Shown here one piece after another: positions 42,822-50,084 of a stretch of DNA of 64,000 nt. A model generated the notes under the pieces. That model worked only from the letters and a program-made list of their open reading frames with translations. It did not search any database and was not told where the DNA came from. The position numbers and the translations under genes were made by a program. Source of the stretch: Bifidobacterium breve (GTDB lineage: Bacteria > Actinomycetota > Thermoleophilia > Solirubrobacterales > Solirubrobacteraceae); NCBI GenBank assembly GCA_945878865.1, contig CAMCUD010000014.1:50882-114881 (forward strand), written 5' to 3'. Positions within the stretch are counted from its first letter, which is position 1; each line of letters begins with the position of its first letter.

Positions 42822-45215
42822 ATGCGACGCACTTTGTCTCTTCTCACCGCCGCGGCCGCCACCACCATCGCCGTGGCCGCCGGTCCAGGTTCGAACGCCC
42901 TGGCGTACGACACCGGACCGCACAACGACCTCACCCACGATGCGCTGGCCGCCGAGGGCTTCAACGCGAACGCCGGCGACATCGCCGCGGTGGAGAACTG
43001 GTTCAGCGACTTCTACTCACAGGCCGACAAGAACCCGTACTCCGGCCACGGGGACACGCTCAGCCGCATCATCTCCCTCGCGGTGTTCACCGAGCACTGG
43101 CCGCAGCACATGGTCGACTCGGCGAACACCACGCACTTCGACTCGACCCGGACGTTCGCCCCGAACGCCCAGCCGAAGAACCTCGCGTCGACGGCGGGCG
43201 TCGCCCGCGAGTGGGTGCGCCTCATGCGCAACACGAACGACGCGCTGCAGGCCTCCAAGCGCACGCAGGATCCCATCCAGCTGCTGACCGCCGTCGGCAT
43301 CTCGCTGCACGCCGTGCAGGACTTCTACACCCACAGCAACTGGGTCGAGCCGGCGAACACGCCCGGCTTCTTCGGCCCGGGCTGGAAGGCGCGCGGCTAC
43401 GGCGACTTCCCCACGTGGTTCGACGTGCCCAAGGGCGAGCTCGACGGCACGAAGATCCAGATGGCCGGCTCGGCCGGCGTCCCCCGGCCGCACGGCGGCT
43501 GGAAGGACAACAACAACGACAATCTGGCGAACGCCGACAACAAGGACACCCCCGGGCGCCCGCTCTTCCAGCCGTCCTACATCACCGCGCACTTCGCCTC
43601 CCGGCAGTGGGTGCAGACCATGAAGCTCTGGCTCGGCGACGACGCCCTGTGGGCCCGCGCGCAGCGCATCGGCCGCACCGACAAGCTCGGCCGCGACCTC
43701 AACGCCGCGCTGGAGATCTCGCGCTACACCGGCCGCTGGGCCGGCAGCGGCGGCCCGTGCAACCCGCAGCACGACGGCGGCGGCGCGTTCTCGTGCGGCC
43801 CGCTCGTCGGCCCCGCGGGCTCGCTCATCAACCTGCGTCAGGCGATCAACCGCTACTTCGACCAGGGCCCGAGCGTGTACCGCCGCGCGTTCGAGCGCAC
43901 CGTGGAGATCTTCGGGCGCGACCTCATCCAGGGCGAGCCCGACCCGAACCTCCCGGTCCCGGCGATCAGCACGCAGATGCAGCGCGACACGCAGTTCGTC
44001 CAGCTGCAGGTCACGCAGATGCGCGGGTTCGACTGGGAGCTCGGTGACCCCGGCCCCGACGACGCCGACCTGTTCGTCCGCGCGGGTGTCGCCGGGCAGG
44101 ACTACGACTCGACCGTCATCCACGACCACGACAAGTTCACGTTCGGCAAGCCGCACGGCCCGTTCACGTGGATCAAGGCCGTGCCGGTGGGCGCGCAGTT
44201 CAAGCAGCCGGTGACCGACATCCGGGTGCGCATCAAGACCGGGGATGTCCGCTTCGCGGGCACGGACGACGACGTCGTCGTCGACCTCGGGCCGGGCCTG
44301 CAGTTCCACCCCGACAAGCGCGCGTACAACGACTTCGAGCGCGGCGACGACGACACGTACTCGCTGCCGATCGACAGCCAGACGCTGCGCGGCGGCATCA
44401 CGCTCGACCAGATCTCGCGCTTTGAGATCCGCAAGGCGCGCGACGGCGTGGCGGGCGGCTGGCGGCTCGGCGGCGCTGAGCTGTTCGTCAACGGCCGGCG
44501 GCTGTTCAGCAACCTCGCGATCAACCGGTGGCTGGAGGACAGCCACCGGACGTTCACGACGAACCTGCCGCGTGATCACCGCACGACCCCGGCGATGCCC
44601 GTCTGGCTGAACCTCATGGAGGACGACCTCGTCTACGGCGGCGACGACCTGGGCGACATCAACCCGTTCGACCGCCGGACGCTGGAGATCCTCCCCTACA
44701 CGCCTGGCCCGCTCCTGCAGCGGACGGTCACCGGCGGCGGGCGCCTCTCGGGCCGGCTGGAGATGGACAACGGCGAGAAGGGCCAGCTCACCTACCGCCT
44801 GACGACGGTCCGCGGCCAGGCGCCGCCGATCCAGCCGGTGCCGACGGGCGGCGCTGGCGGCGGCGGCGAGCCGACCACGCCCACCACCCCCACGACGCCG
44901 ACGACCCCGACCACGCCGACCACGCCGACCACGCCGGCGGGCAAGCCCGACCTCATCATCACGGCGCTCACGCCGAACGACGTGACGATCAAGAACGTCG
45001 GGACCGCGGCGGCCGGGCCGTTCACGGTGACCGTCACGGGCTTCACGCCGATCCGGTTCACCGGCGGGCTCGCGGCGGGCGGCGAGGAGACGAAGGCCTA
45101 CCCGCACGGCCCCGACTGCGGCGGGATCTACCGGGCGACCGTCGACTCGCTCAACGAGGTCACCGAGTCCAGCGAGACGAACAACACGTTCACCACGCCG
45201 AACATCGTCTGCTGA
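42822..45215 (+). CDS. Secreted Het-C/zinc-phospholipase-like protein with Pro-Thr linker and CARDB-like tail
   Basis: This 797-residue exported protein has a Sec signal peptide (1-28, cleavage after NALA). The N-terminal domain (about 29-400) carries GPHNDLTHDAL near residue 33 and SLHAVQDFYTHSNWVE near 165, the histidine patterns of the zinc-dependent phospholipase C/Het-C superfamily. A beta-rich PLAT-like region (about 440-590) contains VRIKTGDVRFAGTDDD. Seven Pro-Thr-Thr units (684-704) lead to a CARDB-like adhesion domain with a VTESSETNNTF end. It may act on lipids or as a secreted toxin or adhesin; the substrate is unknown. The neighbours are polysaccharide genes. Confidence 0.75.
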   Translation: MRRTLSLLTAAAATTIAVAAGPGSNALAYDTGPHNDLTHDALAAEGFNANAGDIAAVENWFSDFYSQADKNPYSGHGDTLSRIISLAVFTEHWPQHMVDSANTTHFDSTRTFAPNAQPKNLASTAGVAREWVRLMRNTNDALQASKRTQDPIQLLTAVGISLHAVQDFYTHSNWVEPANTPGFFGPGWKARGYGDFPTWFDVPKGELDGTKIQMAGSAGVPRPHGGWKDNNNDNLANADNKDTPGRPLFQPSYITAHFASRQWVQTMKLWLGDDALWARAQRIGRTDKLGRDLNAALEISRYTGRWAGSGGPCNPQHDGGGAFSCGPLVGPAGSLINLRQAINRYFDQGPSVYRRAFERTVEIFGRDLIQGEPDPNLPVPAISTQMQRDTQFVQLQVTQMRGFDWELGDPGPDDADLFVRAGVAGQDYDSTVIHDHDKFTFGKPHGPFTWIKAVPVGAQFKQPVTDIRVRIKTGDVRFAGTDDDVVVDLGPGLQFHPDKRAYNDFERGDDDTYSLPIDSQTLRGGITLDQISRFEIRKARDGVAGGWRLGGAELFVNGRRLFSNLAINRWLEDSHRTFTTNLPRDHRTTPAMPVWLNLMEDDLVYGGDDLGDINPFDRRTLEILPYTPGPLLQRTVTGGGRLSGRLEMDNGEKGQLTYRLTTVRGQAPPIQPVPTGGAGGGGEPTTPTTPTTPTTPTTPTTPTTPAGKPDLIITALTPNDVTIKNVGTAAAGPFTVTVTGFTPIRFTGGLAAGGEETKAYPHGPDCGGIYRATVDSLNEVTESSETNNTFTTPNIVC
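44871..44933 (+). repeat. Nine-base tandem repeat encoding (Pro-Thr-Thr)7
   Basis: Seven nine-base units related to CCGACCACG encode a Pro-Thr-Thr linker inside the secreted protein. The first units differ at third codon positions while the last three are identical, suggesting recent slippage growth at the 3' end. Copy number may vary between strains. Confidence 0.8.
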
Positions 45216-46493
45216 TCAGGCAGCAGCGGCGGGCTGGTCGGGCAGGGCTTCGCGCTCGGTCTTCGACCAGTCCCGCCGCTCGGTCAGCTGGCGGAACGTC
45301 GAGCGGATCAGCACCGGCCAGAGCAGCCAGCTGTAGAAGGCGTAGACCTGGGCGAGCAGGATCCCGCGCAGCACGCCGCGTGCCGCGACGCAGCCCATGA
45401 TCGTGCCGCCGAAGCCGAGCAGGTAGACGACCGCCAGCCACCACGTCGGGCCGCCGTTCCAGAACGCGGCCTGGCCGGTGGCCCACAGGATCACGCCGAC
45501 GAGCAGCGACAGGCCGACGAGGCCCTGCCAGAACGGCATGAGCAGGTAGGCGACCTGCTCGACCCGGGGCGCGAGCCCGCGCTTGGCGCGCCACACTTCG
45601 CCGAGTAGGCCGATCGCCTGGAGGTTGCCCTGCGACCAGCGGGTGCGCTGGCGCAGCAGCTTGCGCAAGCCGGGCAGGCCCTGCTGGTCGACGACGCACC
45701 GGAGCTCCTGGCGCCCCTCCCAGCCGGCGGAGATGAGGCGCAGGCCGAGGTCCTGGTCCTCGGTGAGGCGGTCGTGCCACGGGCCGGTCGTATCGCTGAC
45801 GTCGTCGAGCGCGCTCAACCGGTTGAACTGGCCGTTGCCCCCCATGCCGGCCGTGCCCCAGTCGTTGCGCCCGGCCTGGAAGAGGTTGCCGTAGACGCCG
45901 AACTCGAGGTCCTGCATCCACGTGAGGAGATGGCCGCGGTTGTAGATCCGCACCAGCGACTGCACGCCGCCCGTCCGCGGGTCGGCGAACTGCGCCGCGG
46001 CGTAGCGCGGCGCGTCGGGGTGCAGCCGGCCGTCGGCATCGACGACCACGACGATGACCTCGTCGCGCGGCGTGTCGCCGATGATGCCGTCGAGACGCTG
46101 GTAGGCGTCGTTGAGTGCCGCGGCCTTGCCCTGCTGAGCGGCGGGCTTGTCTCGGCGCAGCACCGCGAGATCCGGGTGCTCGATGCCGGCGAGGATCTCG
46201 GGTGTGCGGTCCTCCGACCCGTCGTCGATGACGACGATCTTTCGCCGCGCGGCCTCCACCCCGAGGAGCCGGTCGACGCTGTCGCGGATCGTGACCTCCT
46301 CGTTGAGCGCGGGGACGAGGAAGACCCAGAGGAAGCGGTCGGCGCCCTCGGGCGGCGCCTCGGTCGGGCGGCGGCGCGCACGCCGCCCGCGGACGTAGAG
46401 CAGCAGCGTCCACGCGAACATCACGACGATGACCGCGAAGCCGATCCACAGCGGCACGGCCCACCCGAAGGGCAGGCCGCCGAACAGGTCCAT
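45216..46493 (-). CDS. Membrane glycosyltransferase family 2, processive type
   Basis: This 425-residue protein has an N-terminal membrane helix (about 8-33), a GT2 domain with ALNEE, IDDGSEDRT, the DAD metal site, a TEDQDLG acceptor motif and the QRTRW version of QxxRW, then three or four C-terminal helices. This set marks processive polysaccharide synthases such as exopolysaccharide or hyaluronan-type enzymes. It shares one base (TGATG) with the WecB-like gene upstream, so the two cooperate; UDP-ManNAc or UDP-GlcNAc is a likely donor. Its stop directly abuts that of the convergent secreted protein. Confidence 0.9.
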   Translation of the reverse strand: MDLFGGLPFGWAVPLWIGFAVIVVMFAWTLLLYVRGRRARRRPTEAPPEGADRFLWVFLVPALNEEVTIRDSVDRLLGVEAARRKIVVIDDGSEDRTPEILAGIEHPDLAVLRRDKPAAQQGKAAALNDAYQRLDGIIGDTPRDEVIVVVVDADGRLHPDAPRYAAAQFADPRTGGVQSLVRIYNRGHLLTWMQDLEFGVYGNLFQAGRNDWGTAGMGGNGQFNRLSALDDVSDTTGPWHDRLTEDQDLGLRLISAGWEGRQELRCVVDQQGLPGLRKLLRQRTRWSQGNLQAIGLLGEVWRAKRGLAPRVEQVAYLLMPFWQGLVGLSLLVGVILWATGQAAFWNGGPTWWLAVVYLLGFGGTIMGCVAARGVLRGILLAQVYAFYSWLLWPVLIRSTFRQLTERRDWSKTEREALPDQPAAAA

Positions 46494-47962
46494 CAGGCCG
46501 CGGCCTCGCCCGTCTCGTGGTGGTGCAGCGGGGTGAAGCCCGTCGCGCGGATCACCGCGCCGCGCGAGTAGATCGAGCCGAACGGCGCGGGCGCGTGACC
46601 ACCGCGCACGAGGTGCTCGCACGCCGCGACGATCCGGTCGGCGGCGTGGCCGTCGCCGTACGGGTTCTCCGCGCGGGCCATATGCGCGTAGGCGATGTCG
46701 TCGCGCAGCAGCCGGTCGCCCTCGGCGAAGATCGAGTCGGCGTGGGTGCCGACGAGCAGCAGCGTGCCCGCGTCGACGCCCTCGGCCCGCTCGGTCTCCT
46801 CGCGGGTGACGAGCACCGGCTTGCCGAGCGCCGGCGCCTCCTCCTGGATGCCGCCCGAGTCGGTGATGACGAGGTGGCAGCGATCCAGCAGCGTGGCGAA
46901 CGGCGCGTAGCTCACCGGCTCGGTGAGCAGGACGTTGTCGATGCCCTCCAGCGGCGCGCCGAGCTTCTCGCGGACGATCGGGTTGGGGTGCAGCGGCACG
47001 ACGAACCGCGTCTCCGGATGCGCGGCGGCAAGCCGCGCGACGCCCTCGGCGATCCCGCTCAGGCCGTGGTTCCAGCTCTCGCGGCGGTGCGCGGTGACGA
47101 CGACGAAGCGCGCGTCGCTCTCGCACAGCTCGCGCAGCTTCGGGTCCTCCGGCATGACGTTCAGGGAGCACGCCCAGCGCAGCGCGTCGATCCCGGTGTT
47201 CCCCGTGACGAAGATCTGGTCGACCGGGATGTTCTCCCGGATCAGCGCCTCGAGGTTCTTCGGCGTCGGCGCGAAGTGCAGGCACGCGATGCACGAGATG
47301 AGCTGGCGGTTGAGCTCCTCGGGGAACGGGGTCAAGTTCAGCCCGCCCGTGCGCAGGCCCGCCTCGACGTGCATGACCGGGATGCGCAGATGGAACGCGG
47401 CGAGCGCGGCGGCCATCGCGCTGCTCGTGTCGCCGTGGACGAAGACGGCGGCGGGATAGCGGCCGGCGAGCACGTCCTCGGCGTCGAGCGGGTCGCTTCC
47501 GGGCTGGATGCCGAACGCCTCGACGATGAAGTCCTCGAAGCGGCGCATCACCGAGGTGACCTTCTCGTTCAGGCCGCGGCGCGGACCCGTCCACAGCGTG
47601 ACGTCGGTGTGGATGCCGGCCAGGCCGAAGATCTCCTCGACGAGCTGGTGGTGCTGGCCGGTCGAGACGACGACCGGGTGCAGCGACTCGCTCTCGCGCA
47701 TCGCGAGGATGATCGGGACGAGCTTGATCGCCTCCGGGCGGGTCCCGACCACGACGGGGAAGACGAGCTTGGGCTGGTCGGGCCGGACGAGGCGGCGCTC
47801 GATCTCGGTGCCGGGGGCGTGGTCCTCTTCGCGGCGCGAAACCGCGGGCGGGACGGACGTCGACAGGCGGTGCGCGACGATCTCGTCGAGCAGGCGGGCG
47901 TGCAGGCCTTCGGCGTCGGGGGTGCCGTCGGCGAGGCGCGACAGGAGCAGACGGGGGTTCAC
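46493..47962 (-). CDS. wecB: UDP-N-acetylglucosamine 2-epimerase (non-hydrolysing, WecB-like)
   Basis: This 489-residue enzyme interconverts UDP-GlcNAc and UDP-ManNAc. Family blocks are VVGTRPEAIKL (about 71-81), HVEAGLRTGG near 200, TAHRRES near 295 and DSGGIQEEA near 375. It has about 62 residues before the usual family start and a C-terminal tail rich in His (TPLHHHETGEAAA). The GTG at 47962 is the only start before the conserved core that I can support. It supplies precursor for the coupled glycosyltransferase. Confidence 0.9.
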   Translation of the reverse strand: MNPRLLLSRLADGTPDAEGLHARLLDEIVAHRLSTSVPPAVSRREEDHAPGTEIERRLVRPDQPKLVFPVVVGTRPEAIKLVPIILAMRESESLHPVVVSTGQHHQLVEEIFGLAGIHTDVTLWTGPRRGLNEKVTSVMRRFEDFIVEAFGIQPGSDPLDAEDVLAGRYPAAVFVHGDTSSAMAAALAAFHLRIPVMHVEAGLRTGGLNLTPFPEELNRQLISCIACLHFAPTPKNLEALIRENIPVDQIFVTGNTGIDALRWACSLNVMPEDPKLRELCESDARFVVVTAHRRESWNHGLSGIAEGVARLAAAHPETRFVVPLHPNPIVREKLGAPLEGIDNVLLTEPVSYAPFATLLDRCHLVITDSGGIQEEAPALGKPVLVTREETERAEGVDAGTLLLVGTHADSIFAEGDRLLRDDIAYAHMARAENPYGDGHAADRIVAACEHLVRGGHAPAPFGSIYSRGAVIRATGFTPLHHHETGEAAA

Positions 47963-48018
47963 CCCCGGGAAGATCGGCAGGCGCGCGCCGGTCCTGAGGA
48001 CCAGCGGGGCCGTCTGGC

Positions 48019-49542
48019 ATGATCGCGCCCCCGATGAGCAGCACGTCCCGTCTGGTCAGCCGCCTCGGCGGAGGTCGGCAGCTGGTCGTCGACGCCGTCC
48101 TGCTGCTCGCGGGTCTCGGTGTCGCGCTCCTGCTGGTGCGCCACTACCTCAACCCGCACGACGAGGGGCTCGTGCTCCAGGCGGCCGCGAGGATGGGCGA
48201 CGGGGATGTCCCGTACCGGGACTTCTGGTGGAACTACGGGCCCGGGCAGCCGCTCCTGCTCGCGCTGCTGGACCGGCTGCCGAAGACCGAGCCGCTGATG
48301 ACGTGGCGGCTCGTGCGCGCCGCCGAGGACGCGTTCGTCGCGTGGGCCGCGTACCGCCTGGTGCTGCGCGAGACCACGCAACCGTGGGCGCTCGGCGCCT
48401 GGGCGGCGACCGTCGTGCTCATGGTCGTGGTCCGCCTGCCCAACCCCAACGCGACGTGTGCGGCGCTCGTGCTGCTGTCGCTGCTGCTCGCGACCCGCTG
48501 GCCCGTGGCCGCGGGGATCGCCGCCGGGATCGTGACGCTCTTCCGGCCCGAGCTCGGGCTCGTCGCGCTGGCGTGCCTGCTCATCGCCGCGGCGCCGGCG
48601 GCGCGCGCCCGGGCGGCGCTGGCGTGGCTCGCGGCCTCCGTGGTGACGCTGCTGCCGTTCGCGATCCTCGCCGGGCCATGGGCGATCGTCGACTCGACGT
48701 TCGGCTTCGACCTCACCGTCCAGCCCGACCAGCGCCTCGCGTTCCCCCTCGTGTACGACCTGGACTTCGAGGCCGGGACGTTCCTGCACTTCTACCTCCC
48801 CGCCCTGCTCATGGCCGGGCTCGCACTCGCGCTTCTCGGGCTCGCCGTGATCCGTCCGCTCCCGAGGATCGTCGCGCTGGCGCCGCTCGGGCTCGCGGGC
48901 GCCGCGTACCTCGTCGGGCGCGCCGACGTCTACCACCTCGTCCCGATCGTCGCCGCCGTCCCGGCGATGCTCGCCGTCGTTGCCGCGAAGACGGTGCGCG
49001 CCGGCCGGGCGCGGACGGCACTGGGCGTCGCCTGCGCGGCGGTGCTCGTGCTGTTCACCGTCGACGGCGTCCTACGCAGGATCGACTTTGTCAGCGACGC
49101 GCCGGCGGTCGCGGGGATCAACATCAAACAGGCGCGCTGGATCCAGACGTTCCCCGGCGACGTCAAGGAGACCGAGCAACTCCGGGTGCTCCTCGACCAG
49201 CGGTACCCCCCGCGGGCGCCGATCTTCCTCGCCAACGCCCGGCACGACGACGTGCGCGCCGGTGTGACGCTCATGTACGTCCTCATGGACCGCCCCAATC
49301 CGACCCGCTACGACGTGATGCAACCCGGGGTGGTGACCCGCGCCGACGTCCAACGCGAGATCGTCGATGACCTCAGGCGAACCCGCGCACCGGTGGTCCG
49401 GTGGATGGATCCGAGCGGCGCCGCGCGCGAGAAGGGCTCGCGCCGGGCGGGCGGCGGCGCGACGATCCTCGACCAGGAACTGGCCACGCAGTACGACGTC
49501 GTCGCGACCACCGGCCCGTACCAGCTGCTCGAGCGCAGATGA
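48019..49542 (+). CDS. Multi-pass membrane protein, GT-C glycosyltransferase-like
   Basis: This 507-residue protein has about ten hydrophobic helices between residues 20 and 350 and a soluble C-terminal third. The early loop reads LNPHDEGLVLQAAARMGDGDVPYRDF across residues 44-69, an acidic post-helix-1 motif like that of ArnT/PMT-type GT-C enzymes, which use polyprenyl-linked sugars. No family can be named with certainty. It is divergent from wecB with only a 56-base gap, so shared control is likely. Start 48019 or 48034 are both possible. A strong hairpin follows the gene. Confidence 0.7.
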   Translation: MIAPPMSSTSRLVSRLGGGRQLVVDAVLLLAGLGVALLLVRHYLNPHDEGLVLQAAARMGDGDVPYRDFWWNYGPGQPLLLALLDRLPKTEPLMTWRLVRAAEDAFVAWAAYRLVLRETTQPWALGAWAATVVLMVVVRLPNPNATCAALVLLSLLLATRWPVAAGIAAGIVTLFRPELGLVALACLLIAAAPAARARAALAWLAASVVTLLPFAILAGPWAIVDSTFGFDLTVQPDQRLAFPLVYDLDFEAGTFLHFYLPALLMAGLALALLGLAVIRPLPRIVALAPLGLAGAAYLVGRADVYHLVPIVAAVPAMLAVVAAKTVRAGRARTALGVACAAVLVLFTVDGVLRRIDFVSDAPAVAGINIKQARWIQTFPGDVKETEQLRVLLDQRYPPRAPIFLANARHDDVRAGVTLMYVLMDRPNPTRYDVMQPGVVTRADVQREIVDDLRRTRAPVVRWMDPSGAAREKGSRRAGGGATILDQELATQYDVVATTGPYQLLERR

Positions 49543-49550
49543 CGGCGCCC

Positions 49551-49597
49551 CGGTCGCACCGGCCACCATGCTCACCCCACGGCGACCGGTGCGACCG
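49551..49597 (+). terminator. Hairpin terminator after the membrane protein gene
   Basis: Perfect 12-base arms CGGTCGCACCGG (49551-49562) and CCGGTGCGACCG (49586-49597) flank a 23-base loop, starting eight bases after the stop codon. Confidence 0.65.
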
Positions 49598-49709
49598 CGA
49601 CGTCGCGCGAAGGCTGAGGAGGGTACGGCGCGGGACCGGCCGGTGTCTCACCTCTTTGGGGTGACCGCGACCCGCCGCGCCGGTTGCGGCCATCCGCGAC
49701 AATGTCGGG

Positions 49710-50084
49710 ATGGATCCCGGCATCCCGCGCTCTGCGCGTCCCGCACCACCTCCGCCGGCGTTCGATCTCACGGTGCGTGACACGGGGACGTGGATCGTCG
49801 TCGCGCCGACCGGGGACATCGACATCGCCACGGTCGACCGGGTGCGCTCCGCGCTGCGCGACGCGAAGGGGGACGCGGCCCTCGACCTCCGGGAGGTCAC
49901 GTTCCTCGACACCTCGGGCCTGCGCGTGATCATCCAGGAGGACCGGCGCGCCCGGGAGGAGGGACGGCGCTTCGCGCTCGTCGCGGGCTCGCCCGAGGTC
50001 CTGCGCGTGCTGGAGATCGCCGGCGTCGCCGACCGGCTCGACCGGCTCGATCCCGCTGATGCGGGCGGTGGCGGCCACGCCTGA
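49710..50084 (+). CDS. STAS-domain anti-sigma factor antagonist
   Basis: This 124-residue protein is a single STAS domain. FLDTSGLRV carries the Ser normally phosphorylated by an anti-sigma kinase, and GDIDIATVDRVRSAL forms the N-terminal strand-helix. In partner switching the dephosphorylated form frees a sigma factor. The next gene, overlapping by 26 bases, encodes a PP2C phosphatase that could dephosphorylate it. No anti-sigma kinase gene is next to it. Confidence 0.9.
   Translation: MDPGIPRSARPAPPPPAFDLTVRDTGTWIVVAPTGDIDIATVDRVRSALRDAKGDAALDLREVTFLDTSGLRVIIQEDRRAREEGRRFALVAGSPEVLRVLEIAGVADRLDRLDPADAGGGGHA

Noticed and set aside
45209..45226. CTGCTG-CAGCAG inverted repeat at the convergent stops near 45.2 kb
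   Set aside because: The six-base arms are partly coding repeats (Ala codons) and too weak to call a terminator.
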